A stretch of 9,334 nt of DNA from an uncultured Lachnospiraceae bacterium (GCA_947177885.1 CAMWWF010000096.1:1-9334), one strand, 5' to 3'; shown: positions 1 to 5,626, numbered from the stretch's first letter. The notes: generated by a model from the letters alone, not told the origin. Made by a program: numbers and translations.

Positions 1-51
1 ACTGTAAATCTGCTGCAAATTGCTTCGGTGGTTCGAATCCACCTCCATCCA
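1..51 (+). tRNA. tRNA-Tyr(GUA), 3' part only
   Basis: The window opens inside the anticodon loop. The anticodon GTA lies at 4-6, preceded by T3. A short variable arm follows, then a T-stem GGTGG (27-31), the TTCGAAT loop (32-38) and CCACC (39-43). The acceptor 3' strand TCCATCC is at 44-50 and the discriminator A at 51. The GTA anticodon with an extra arm fits bacterial class II tRNA-Tyr. No CCA follows, so the CCA end must be added after transcription. The 5' half lies outside the window. Confidence 0.9.
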
Positions 52-52
52 T

Positions 53-91
53 TTGCATGCCACAGGAGGTTCCGTTTTTCCGGGTATGCAA
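53..91 (+). other. stem-loop in the tRNA-Tyr/tRNA-Leu spacer
   Basis: TTGCATGCC (53-61) pairs with GGTATGCAA (83-91) over nine positions, including one G-U pair. It sits directly after the tRNA-Tyr 3' end and is not followed by a T-run, so it is more likely a processing structure in the joint tRNA transcript than a terminator. The rest of the spacer to 125 shows nothing else recognisable. Confidence 0.4.
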
Positions 92-125
92 TGTGAGTTC
101 GCAGAGCGGACTTCATGCTGAGTCA

Positions 126-209
126 GCTGGTGTGGCGGAATAGGCAGACGCAAGGGACTTAAAATCCCTCGGGGGCAACCCCGTGCCGGTTCAAGTCCGG
201 CCACCAGCA
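126..209 (+). tRNA. tRNA-Leu(UAA)
   Basis: This is a complete class II tRNA. The acceptor arm is GCTGGTG (126-132) with CACCAGC (202-208) and discriminator A209. The anticodon stem is AGGGA (153-157) with TCCCT (165-169); the loop CTTAAAA carries anticodon TAA at 160-162. A long GC-rich variable arm follows (CGGGGGCAACCCCG), as expected for tRNA-Leu. The T-arm contains GGTTCAAGTCC. CCA is not encoded. It is transcribed with the upstream tRNA-Tyr and followed at once by a terminator. Confidence 0.96.
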
Positions 210-215
210 GTAATG

Positions 216-260
216 AAAAGAATCCACGAATTCAGGCAGGCGCTGAAGTGGGTTCTTTTT
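216..260 (+). terminator. intrinsic terminator of the tRNA cluster
   Basis: AAAAGAATCCAC (216-227) pairs with GTGGGTTCTTTT (248-259) over 12 positions with one G-U pair. The stem continues after a small bulge as TTCAG (231-235) with CTGAA (243-247). The 3' arm ends in a T-run to 260. It begins six bases after the tRNA-Leu end and closes the + strand transcription unit. Confidence 0.88.
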
Positions 261-326
261 GTTGAAAAATTTCTCATACCTCCGTAGATCATCCGGACTA
301 TGAGATGGTAACAGGAGGTATTCAAC
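261..326 (-). terminator. possible terminator of the minus strand unit
   Basis: ATACCTCC (276-283) pairs perfectly with GGAGGTAT (314-321), and GTTGA (261-265) can close the base with TCAAC (322-326). Read on the minus strand, the stem starts at the stop codon of the broken LigT-like gene and is followed by GAGAAATTTTTC, a modest T-run. The loop is long (about 30 nt), so function as a terminator is uncertain. Its position between convergent units fits the role. Confidence 0.45.
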
Positions 327-956
327 GAGTACTTTGATATGCGGCTAAAGGAATGATGTCAATATAATCGTTCATGCTTCTGAATTTCTGATAGTATAGA
401 TAGTGCATATTCAGCTCTATGTCCATCTCATTGCTGTTAAGCTGACTGACAATATCTTCTAAATGCCTGGCAGCCTGAAGGTCAAATCCATCAATACTGT
501 AATAAGCCAATGTGATATGTGGCGTAAACCGATAATCTGATTTCTTTACAGTATCGAAAACACTGTATAAATTCATTAGTCTTTGGTATTCATCTTCATC
601 GGCAGGATATAATCCTAAACCCAGACTGGTATCAACCATATTAAAGATGTATTTACTCTTCATTCTGATCGGTGCATTTCCATATTTTTGTATTTTTTCT
701 GCGTTTTCTATTACTTTCAGCTCATTATCAAACATTTCCTCTGCCACATCCCGCAGAGAGGGGGAATTGCTAAGGCTTTTTTCACAGCATCATCCAGCAC
801 GAAAACAATGGTATCTCCGTAGAAATCTCTAAAGGAATTATCCCTGTCAACCTTTTGTGCGATGGACGGATTCCCCTTGAAATAGCTGTTTCCATAATGT
901 ATTTCCTTTTGTTCGAATGAATCAATTCTGACCAGAAATTCCGGATATGTTTCCAT
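322..956 (-). pseudogene. LigT-like 2H phosphoesterase, broken by internal deletion and frameshift
   Basis: The 5' part (ATG at 956, METYPEFLVRIDS...) and the 3' part (ending at 322) lie in different minus frames and together resemble one 2'-5' RNA ligase/cyclic phosphodiesterase-like protein. The 3' part carries an HxT motif in FTPHITLAYYS. Family members have two such motifs; the first is absent here. Frame A runs through ...LDDAVKKALA, while frame B reads LSNSPSLRDVAEEM across the same bases, with the junction near 773-776. From my memory of intact relatives, some 35-40 codons with the first catalytic motif should lie between, so a deletion that also shifts frame is the simplest reading. 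A ribosome binding site (AGGAAAGGA) precedes the ATG. It is probably non-functional; a sequencing error alone would not explain the missing motif. Confidence 0.72.
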
Positions 957-1035
957 AGCAACAGCATTCCTTTCCTGCTTTAATGATATCGTATATAAGC
1001 ATACTGCAAAGTCACAGATATTACTATAACCGATC

Positions 1036-1173
1036 TTACCGCTTGTAATCCTGCAGAGTACCAGTGTTCACAGACATATTCCCTGCAGGTGGTGTGCATG
1101 ATCGTGAATGATACCAGTCAAGTGCAAGGTGCAGGGGCAGGTCTTCATACAGCAGGTGCGCGGGCGGATTCAT
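1036..1173 (-). CDS. 45-residue orphan small ORF, function unknown
   Basis: This minus frame starts with ATG at 1173 and ends with TAA at 1036-1038. It begins MNPPAHLLYEDLPLHLALDW and ends GNTGTLQDYKR-like (actual end: MSVNTGTLQDYKR). The composition looks protein-like, with many aromatic, acidic and Pro residues. No convincing ribosome binding site precedes the ATG, which sits in the loop of a GC-rich inverted repeat (1159-1164 with 1185-1190). It may be a small protein, the tail of a degraded gene, or part of a dispersed repeat. It lies alone in the 300-base gap between the protease-like gene and the broken LigT-like gene. I do not recognise a family. Confidence 0.33.
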   Translation of the reverse strand: MNPPAHLLYEDLPLHLALDWYHSRSCTPPAGNMSVNTGTLQDYKR

Positions 1174-1190
1174 TTATATTTATTCCCGCG
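1159..1190. repeat. GC-rich inverted repeat
   Basis: CGCGGG (1159-1164) and CCCGCG (1185-1190) flank a 20-base AT-rich loop. The repeat contrasts sharply with its loop and contains the ATG of the 45-codon ORF. Neither strand shows a following T-run of terminator quality. The role is unknown. Confidence 0.4.
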
Positions 1191-1255
1191 AGAAATGGGC
1201 CAAGTCAGCTTGTGCTGGCTTTATGCTGCTGTTTGCACGAGCATAGAGCCATGTT

Positions 1256-1996
1256 CTATGGTCTGCTGATTCCAATCACACATATGGGGGCTGCCTGTCC
1301 CTGAGATATAGCGCCGATAGCGTCATGCAGGCTTTTAATAGAATCATTTCCGCTGTATGCGGCATAGCGGCCGCTGATCCGCTTGTAGGCATTGTGAAGA
1401 GTATAGTTTCCGCTGTCTTCTTTCGTAACGCTGATGGTATGTATCATTTTGCGGATATCGTTTCGGTCATTGTATGCCGTAATTATTATGGAATCACTGT
1501 TTTCTCCAACCACGTTTATGACATCCGGAGCAGTGTCGGTGGTCATGACTGCCCTATATCCCTGCCGGAGAAAGTATTTGTAGATGGATTTAGGGGAGCA
1601 TCCCCATTTACCGTTTAACTCGGCTCCTTTTTTCTCAAATTCGCCGATCAGTTCCGCCATGTTTCCTGCCGTCATGCTATTTCCCAGATCCAACAGGGCA
1701 TTGTACACCGCCATGATCTCACAACCGGAATATTTCATTGTGGACAGGCCGAAGCGGATACTTTCCCAGTCATTTTGATTCTCGATAAATTGGCCGGGTT
1801 TAAAAAATCCGGAGTTTTCTGCGGATGCCGCCAGGATTTTTTTATTGGCGGACAGATTTTCACTTATCTGTTTTCCGGGAACTTTGACAAGCGTAAAAAG
1901 ACTCAGTATCTTAACCATGCAGCTGTTGGGAATATGGGTAATGGTATAGCTTCCTGCGGTGAGAAAGGCGTTTTTCATGCTGTTAATACTTTTCAT
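1256..1996 (-). CDS. putative C39/papain-like cysteine protease
   Basis: The product has 246 residues. The ATG at 1996 follows AAGGAG by six bases, which fixes the start. From residue 90, SGCEIMAVYNALLDLG matches the catalytic-Cys helix of C39-like peptidases (Cys92). A glycine-rich stretch NGKWGCSPKSIYKYFLRQGY (128-147) follows, then MIHTISV (His186) and YTLHNAY (Asn202), in the order and spacing of a Cys-His-Asn/Asp triad. This is motif reading, not a database match. The first 45 residues contain a short hydrophobic patch (about 28-38) but no clear signal peptide, so location is open. There is no neighbouring ABC transporter or double-glycine precursor, so a bacteriocin-processing role is not supported. 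It follows the LTA synthase gene by 181 bases and may have its own promoter. It could instead be a non-catalytic relative. Confidence 0.7.
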   Translation of the reverse strand: MKSINSMKNAFLTAGSYTITHIPNSCMVKILSLFTLVKVPGKQISENLSANKKILAASAENSGFFKPGQFIENQNDWESIRFGLSTMKYSGCEIMAVYNALLDLGNSMTAGNMAELIGEFEKKGAELNGKWGCSPKSIYKYFLRQGYRAVMTTDTAPDVINVVGENSDSIIITAYNDRNDIRKMIHTISVTKEDSGNYTLHNAYKRISGRYAAYSGNDSIKSLHDAIGAISQGQAAPICVIGISRP

Positions 1997-2084
1997 GCCA
2001 TACTCCTTTTCAAGGTGAAGATGCCGGAGCTGTTGATCTCCGTGAGCGATAAGTCAGAAAAATGGTGGATCAATTTTCAAGCGC

Positions 2085-2090
2085 ATTATA
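2085..2090 (-). promoter_or_regulatory. possible -10 box upstream of the protease-like gene
   Basis: On the minus strand this reads TATAAT, 89 bases ahead of the ATG at 1996. No good -35 box is found at standard spacing, so the site is tentative. If real, the gene is transcribed partly on its own. Confidence 0.25.
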
Positions 2091-2128
2091 TATCTGCTGT
2101 ACAAGAAGTATCTGTGTCTCCAGTCCGA

Positions 2129-2161
2129 CAAAGCTTTATCACTTGCATGATAAAAGCTTTG
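2129..2161 (-). other. long stem-loop after the LTA synthase gene
   Basis: CAAAGCTTTATCA (2129-2141) and TGATAAAAGCTTTG (2148-2161) pair over 13 positions with one bulged base and a six-base loop. It begins 17 bases after the LTA synthase stop codon. No T-run follows on either strand, so a classic terminator is doubtful. An mRNA 3'-end stabiliser or a protein-binding dyad is possible. Confidence 0.55.
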
Positions 2162-2177
2162 GATGTGGGAATGCCCC

Positions 2178-4256
2178 TTATTTCACAGCCTGTTCCACAT
2201 AGTGAAAGAAGTTCAGATCCAGAATGCCGGTTGAATAATTGTAGAGCTGCCGCACCTGCTGTTTCATCTGTCGAGCATACTCTTCATCCACAGCTTCTCC
2301 GGTATTGCTGACGGTCTCCCCGGTCACTTTATTATAGGACATATCTTCGGCAATAAAGCTTCTGTCGGCAAAAATAACCAATCCTTCGCTGTCCGAGAGC
2401 ATATCCGTTCCGGCGAAGAGCCTGGAGTCATAGGGAAAACCAAACAGATTATACAGTGTGGGCAGCAGATCCATGGCTCCGCAGGGTTTTTGGATCGTCA
2501 CCGGCTCCTTTATCTGGGAATTCCACAGAATCAGCGTATTTCTGTATATTTCCAGGGACTCTGCCAGTTCCGTTCCTGCCAGTTCTTCATAATTTTCCGG
2601 TTTCATTCCGTAGGGATAATGATCCGCGCTCAGAGCGATCACGGTATGTTCCAGCTTGCCGGCCTTCTCCAGTTCGGCAAGAAGATATTCCAATGCCTTA
2701 TCCAGCTCTATATTGCATGCGATATAAGCCTTTCCCTCTTCACTGTACGAAAGATCGGCCACAGCGTCTTTATTCTTTATGGACATGGCATTTCCGGTGA
2801 AATTGTAATTCATATGTCCGGAAACGGTCATATAATATACGTGAAACCGTTCTTCGCTGATATATTCAGGAACGGTTGCTTTGATCATATCCAGATCGGA
2901 GGCCGGCCAGCGGTCCGCATTTTCCATCTCAAATACCTGACTTTCCCATTCGGGACCGGTCAGGTCACCTAATTTGCAGGCTTTGAAATCATATCCCAGA
3001 TTCAGGTGGCTTAAATGTCTGTCATAATAATCCAACGTATTATTGTGGTAGGCAAAGCTTTTGACGCCTTCCGCCGCAAAGTATGCCGGCAGGGAGTAGG
3101 GCTGTTCATAAGCTGCGGATTTCCTCATGCTGAACTGACCAGAGGGAATCTGCCCCATGAGATTTACATACTCACCGTCACTGGTACTTGTCTGCCACAG
3201 AGGTACATAGTAATTTTCCGCTACAAAGCCTGAGTGGGAAAGGCGGTACAGGGTCGGGGTCAGCTCCCGGGAGACCGCATAGGGTGAAAATCCTTCCGCA
3301 GTCAGGTAGATAAGGTTGTATCCCCGGAACATTCCCGTATATATATTTTTGTTCGAGGGTGTTCTTTCTTCCATATAAGAGACCAGGCTGTCCAGATCCT
3401 TATCGAAAGTCAGTTCTTTCAGCATTTCGAAATCAATGTTCAGCGTTTGAGGGGAAGTGTCCGTATTGCCGGTAAGTTCCAGTTCCGTCTCTTTGAAAGC
3501 CGGTATTTCGGCGGGGAATCTTTCCGGTATCTGTACGAACGATCCGCCTGTCCCGCGTATGAGAGGTATGGGATCCGGGATCATTGCCGCGCCGGTCTGT
3601 AATTCCGTCTCCGGCAGCATATCTCCCATGCAGTCTCTCTGGACAGATGCCAGTACTCCGAAGGTCTTCGCCACGTACCCCGGATCGTAAAATCCCTGAT
3701 AGTCCTGATAATAATCATAACTGCCCAGATATCCGGTCAGTAATACGGCCCACATTGCAATCATGCCTGTTCCCATGGCAGCCGAGCCCGCAATACGCTC
3801 CTGAAGATGGATATTCCGTACTGCCTCTTTCTCCCGAAGGCCGAAAAAGTCTTTCTGCCGGTGCAGTAAAATGCCCGTAATAAAAAGCGGCACAGTCAGA
3901 AGAAGCAGGAGCGCAATATTCTCTGCCACCGCATAAAGCAGTTCCCGCCAGTAATTTTTCAGGGCTTTTTCCCCGGTGTTTATGATCGCCGCAAACAAAA
4001 GAGGCCGGGTGAAAATGCGCATATAGATCAGTTGGCTTGCAAACAGGAAGAAATGAATCAGTTGGACAAGCCATAAAATAACTTTGTTTGCAGCCCGTTT
4101 TCCTATGGATACCAAACAGAATTCCGTACCGGCCAGTGTCAGGATCAGGGGGATCGACAGCACCGGGTTCATCTCCCGCATTCCCGCAGCACCGATATGA
4201 TATACAGTTTCCATATATGTTAATGTAAGGATCAATGTTAATAACAAACGGTACAT
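2178..4256 (-). CDS. LTA synthase-like membrane phosphotransferase (sulfatase fold)
   Basis: The product has 692 residues from ATG 4256, which GAGGAG precedes by six bases; an upstream TTG at 4283 would place the ribosome binding site inside the gene. Five hydrophobic segments (about 1-21, 31-52, 59-79, 105-131, 157-177) anchor it in the membrane; a large extracellular domain follows. That domain shows the LtaS/alkaline-phosphatase superfamily motifs: YLTAEGFSP (Glu321), QTSTSDGEYVN (likely nucleophile Thr358), TVSGHMNY (His481) and LSADHYPYG (Asp545, His546). LtaS enzymes transfer glycerol-phosphate from phosphatidylglycerol to build a polyglycerol-phosphate chain outside the cell. The exact polymer here, or another head-group transfer, cannot be read from sequence. 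It is longer than the roughly 640 residues common for LtaS. It has a 148-base gap to erm upstream and probably its own promoter. Confidence 0.9.
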   Translation of the reverse strand: MYRLLLTLILTLTYMETVYHIGAAGMREMNPVLSIPLILTLAGTEFCLVSIGKRAANKVILWLVQLIHFFLFASQLIYMRIFTRPLLFAAIINTGEKALKNYWRELLYAVAENIALLLLLTVPLFITGILLHRQKDFFGLREKEAVRNIHLQERIAGSAAMGTGMIAMWAVLLTGYLGSYDYYQDYQGFYDPGYVAKTFGVLASVQRDCMGDMLPETELQTGAAMIPDPIPLIRGTGGSFVQIPERFPAEIPAFKETELELTGNTDTSPQTLNIDFEMLKELTFDKDLDSLVSYMEERTPSNKNIYTGMFRGYNLIYLTAEGFSPYAVSRELTPTLYRLSHSGFVAENYYVPLWQTSTSDGEYVNLMGQIPSGQFSMRKSAAYEQPYSLPAYFAAEGVKSFAYHNNTLDYYDRHLSHLNLGYDFKACKLGDLTGPEWESQVFEMENADRWPASDLDMIKATVPEYISEERFHVYYMTVSGHMNYNFTGNAMSIKNKDAVADLSYSEEGKAYIACNIELDKALEYLLAELEKAGKLEHTVIALSADHYPYGMKPENYEELAGTELAESLEIYRNTLILWNSQIKEPVTIQKPCGAMDLLPTLYNLFGFPYDSRLFAGTDMLSDSEGLVIFADRSFIAEDMSYNKVTGETVSNTGEAVDEEYARQMKQQVRQLYNYSTGILDLNFFHYVEQAVK

Positions 4257-4313
4257 ATTTCGCTCCTCGACGCTCAGGATCAATATTTTGATCTGATCTT
4301 CGTTTTATCTTTC

Positions 4314-4319
4314 AGTATA
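4314..4319 (-). promoter_or_regulatory. possible -10 box of the LTA synthase gene
   Basis: The minus strand reads TATACT here, 58 bases before the ATG at 4256. The upstream -35 is poor (GGGATA-like at about 17 bases). The surrounding gap (4257-4404) is very AT-rich and contains small dyads such as CTACA/TGTAG, but no good terminator for erm, so erm read-through into this gene is possible. Confidence 0.3.
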
Positions 4320-4404
4320 CTAATATATTGGATAAGTATCCCAATCATTCTACACTTATTGTAGATCAGTTTGTCTCTTATGTGTTTTAATTTTTTATAA
4401 ACTT

Positions 4405-5211
4405 TTATATCCTTTTCCTGCCGTATATACGCTGATAGCATCGAAATAAGCAGAGCCATTGAATATACAATGTGACGCCGTCCTCATGGGCGTGAGGAAG
4501 TCCTGCCTGCTTCAATGCTGTCTGCGCCTGCCGCCTGGTGAGCAGACTGCCTTTTCTGCCAAAACCGTATTTCCTGGAATGAGCAATGAATTTCTGAAAG
4601 GCGGCACATTCACTTTTCGACAGATCCGCTGTTGCCTTTCTGGAGAAATACACCAGGACGGAATCCACAGAGGGCATGGGATGGAAGTCTTCTTTTCGGA
4701 AATGGTATAATATCTTCATGTTCCAGTTTACCTTGAGGAGCAGTGATCTCTCGGTTTCCTTTGCAGCACCTGTGAATCTTTTCGCAGCGCCCTTCTCCAT
4801 GATTAGCCAGATGTCCGTGGCGGGATTGGGGGCATTTGTCAGTTTGTCGATAATCTGTGTGGTGATGAAATAAGGGATATTGGCAAAAACCTTATAATTT
4901 CCCCTTGCAGGAAGGGTGTATTTCAGGAAATCTCCCTGGATCAGTCGTAAGTTGGAAAACGGTGACAGCTTTACTTTTGCTTTCTCATACAACTTCCGGT
5001 CAAGCTCAACGGAGCAGACGCTGCCTCCTCTTTGGCATAAGGCTTCCGTCAAATGCCCTTTTCCTGTTCCGATCTCGATCACGGTATCCTTTTTGCTGAT
5101 ATTGCTCAGATCAATGATCCTGCGGATCAGTTTTTGACTGGTTATAAAATTTTGTGAATCCGATAATTGTGCCCTGTAGTTGGTTCCGGACTGCTTTTTG
5201 TCTTGCTGCAT
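4405..5211 (-). CDS. erm: Erm-type 23S rRNA adenine-N6 methyltransferase
   Basis: The product has 268 residues. The start is ATG 5211 because GGAGGT lies six bases upstream; an earlier ATG at 5250 lacks such a site. Motifs in order: DSQNFITS (18-25), SAM-binding motif I EIGTGKGHLT (46-55), VELD (68-71), QGD (92-94), catalytic motif IV NIPYF (111-115), MEKGAAKRFTG (138-148) and FHPMPSVDSVLV (176-187). Erm enzymes methylate A2058 of 23S rRNA and so confer resistance to macrolides, lincosamides and streptogramin B. The GTGKGHLT signature favours Erm over the housekeeping dimethyltransferase KsgA. MEKGAAKRFT is shared with the ErmD/ErmK group as I remember it. The basic tail (RIYGRKRI) is usual for rRNA-binding enzymes. 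It sits between unrelated metabolic and envelope genes with its own promoter and attenuator-like leader. The class letter cannot be assigned without comparison. Confidence 0.93.
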   Translation of the reverse strand: MQQDKKQSGTNYRAQLSDSQNFITSQKLIRRIIDLSNISKKDTVIEIGTGKGHLTEALCQRGGSVCSVELDRKLYEKAKVKLSPFSNLRLIQGDFLKYTLPARGNYKVFANIPYFITTQIIDKLTNAPNPATDIWLIMEKGAAKRFTGAAKETERSLLLKVNWNMKILYHFRKEDFHPMPSVDSVLVYFSRKATADLSKSECAAFQKFIAHSRKYGFGRKGSLLTRRQAQTALKQAGLPHAHEDGVTLYIQWLCLFRCYQRIYGRKRI

Positions 5212-5253
5212 AGTTTTACCTCCATTTGATTTGTAGCCGTTCCTGCCCACTTC

Positions 5254-5322
5254 TCATATGATCTGAGGCAGTCTGGCTGTTTCGGATCGTTCAAAAAAAC
5301 AGGCAAAAAAAGCAGAAAGCAT
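5254..5322 (-). CDS. candidate leader peptide, 22 residues
   Basis: This frame reads MLSAFFACFFERSETARLPQ then II and stops at TGA 5254-5256, 42 bases before the erm ATG. Its start codon lies inside the terminator stem. GGAG abuts the ATG with no spacer, so initiation is doubtful. The first residues resemble those of the other leader frame at 5384-5458 (both contain MLS and AFFAC). Confidence 0.25.
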   Translation of the reverse strand: MLSAFFACFFERSETARLPQII

Positions 5323-5345
5323 CTCCGAAACGGAAATCTTCCTGC
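5305..5345 (-). terminator. intrinsic terminator inside the erm leader
   Basis: On the minus strand GCAGGAA (5345-5339) pairs with TTTCTGC (5318-5312). After a small internal loop, ATTTCCG (5337-5331) pairs with CGGAGAT (5327-5321) around a TTT loop. This gives 14 pairs including two G-U. T7 (5311-5305) follows at once. It would stop transcription about 94 bases before erm unless the stem is prevented from forming. Confidence 0.78.
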
Positions 5346-5367
5346 CAAAACTATACAATAAGACATA

Positions 5368-5391
5368 TCAAACAGATACGGTATTATCCAT
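5368..5391 (-). CDS. candidate leader peptide, 7 residues
   Basis: The frame reads MDNTVSV then TGA. It has the best ribosome binding site among the leader ORFs: GGAG five bases upstream of the ATG. The ATG lies in the stem of the hairpin at 5373-5396, so its use would depend on RNA folding. Very short peptides of this kind occur in erm leaders, but this one has no stalling motif that I recognise. Confidence 0.3.
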   Translation of the reverse strand: MDNTVSV

Positions 5392-5396
5392 ATCTG
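5373..5396 (-). promoter_or_regulatory. leader hairpin just upstream of the attenuator
   Basis: CAGATACGG (5373-5381) and CCATATCTG (5388-5396) form nine pairs (one G-U in the RNA) around a six-base loop. It covers the start codon of the seven-residue leader ORF and ends 27 bases before the terminator stem. Confidence 0.55.
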
Positions 5397-5458
5397 CTCC
5401 ATAACTTATGACAATTGTATTCGCACGCAAAAAAAGCCCCATTTACATGAGAAAGCAT
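5384..5458 (-). CDS. candidate leader peptide, 24 residues
   Basis: The frame reads MLSHVNGAFFACEYNCHKLW then SRYG and ends with TAA at 5384-5386. The upstream ribosome binding site is weak (AAGCAG). It shares its nucleotide blocks ATGCTTTCT and GCTTTTTTTGC with the 22-residue leader frame nearer to erm. A longer overlapping frame without ATG (TTG 5507 to TAA 5406) is also open, preceded by AAAGGTGG at a rather long distance. Confidence 0.25.
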   Translation of the reverse strand: MLSHVNGAFFACEYNCHKLWSRYG

Positions 5459-5566
5459 ATCTGCTTTTTATCGCCCCTGGATACGGGTGCGAATGCGAGG
5501 AATACAAATTATCACACGTAAGCCACCTTTCTGTCGAATGAAAAAATCATTCTTTTTTGTACATGT

Positions 5567-5595
5567 ATTATATCAAAAGGCTCATGAGGTGTAAA
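5567..5595 (-). promoter_or_regulatory. sigma-A-type promoter of erm
   Basis: On the minus strand a -35 TTTACA (5595-5590) and a -10 TATAAT (5572-5567) are separated by 17 bases. The -10 is perfect and the -35 has five of six consensus bases. The transcript should start near 5560. The -35 lies in the loop of the upstream terminator. Confidence 0.85.
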
Positions 5596-5618
5596 GTACT
5601 TTTCTGCCTCAATGAGCC
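5575..5618 (-). terminator. terminator of the GH43 unit, overlapping the erm promoter
   Basis: On the minus strand GGCTCATTGAGG (5618-5607) pairs with CCTCATGAGCC (5589-5579), 11 pairs with one bulged base. The 17-base loop follows 5606-5590 and TTTT (5578-5575) comes after the stem. It lies about 145 bases after the stop of the first GH43 gene and is the only good terminator candidate for that unit. Confidence 0.65.
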
Positions 5619-5626
5619 TGTATAGT

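Larger units (their letters stand above)
5303..5465 (-). repeat. short direct repeats in the erm leader
   Basis: Three exact repeats are seen (given on the + strand). GCAAAAAAAGC occurs at 5303-5313 and 5427-5437. AGAAAGCAT occurs at 5314-5322 and 5450-5458. CATATCTGCT occurs at 5389-5398 and 5456-5465. The first two are in the same order in both places, with 12 extra bases between them in the distal copy. This suggests an old internal duplication of the leader. Confidence 0.6.
5212..5560 (-). promoter_or_regulatory. erm leader region, attenuator candidate
   Basis: About 350 transcribed bases separate the erm promoter from the erm ATG. The leader contains three U7 tracts (minus complements of 5429-5435, 5305-5311, 5293-5299), a strong stem before the second, a hairpin at 5373-5396, an initial small hairpin (5536-5541 with 5547-5552), several short ORFs and repeated blocks. 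This architecture is known for drug-inducible erm genes. Ribosome stalling on a leader peptide would change the fold and allow transcription or translation of erm. The mechanism here is inferred from structure only. Confidence 0.7.

Noticed and set aside
1020..1100. CTGCAGG/CCTGCAG inverted repeats as a mobile element end
   Set aside because: The arms are themselves restriction-type palindromes and only seven bases long; no partner copy or transposase is in the window.
1775..2311. 178-codon + strand frame
   Set aside because: It crosses two minus strand genes and their gap, has no ribosome binding site, and conflicts with well-supported starts.
4257..4283. Longer LTA synthase start at a TTG (4283)
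   Set aside because: GAGGAG lies inside this extension, six bases before ATG 4256, and would serve that ATG.
4405..5211. Alternative identification as KsgA (16S rRNA dimethyltransferase)
   Set aside because: Motif I reads GTGKGHLT and motif IV NIPYF, as in Erm. KsgA normally has GPGLGxLT and NLPY, and lacks an attenuator-like leader.
5142..5402. 86-codon minus frame overlapping the erm start
   Set aside because: It runs out of frame through the leader terminator and into erm. The U-rich stretches give Phe/Leu runs, as expected of non-coding sequence.
5536..5557. Terminator on the + strand (GAATGA/TCATTC followed by T6)
   Set aside because: The stem has only six AT-rich pairs and no + strand gene precedes it; it is better read as the first hairpin of the erm leader.
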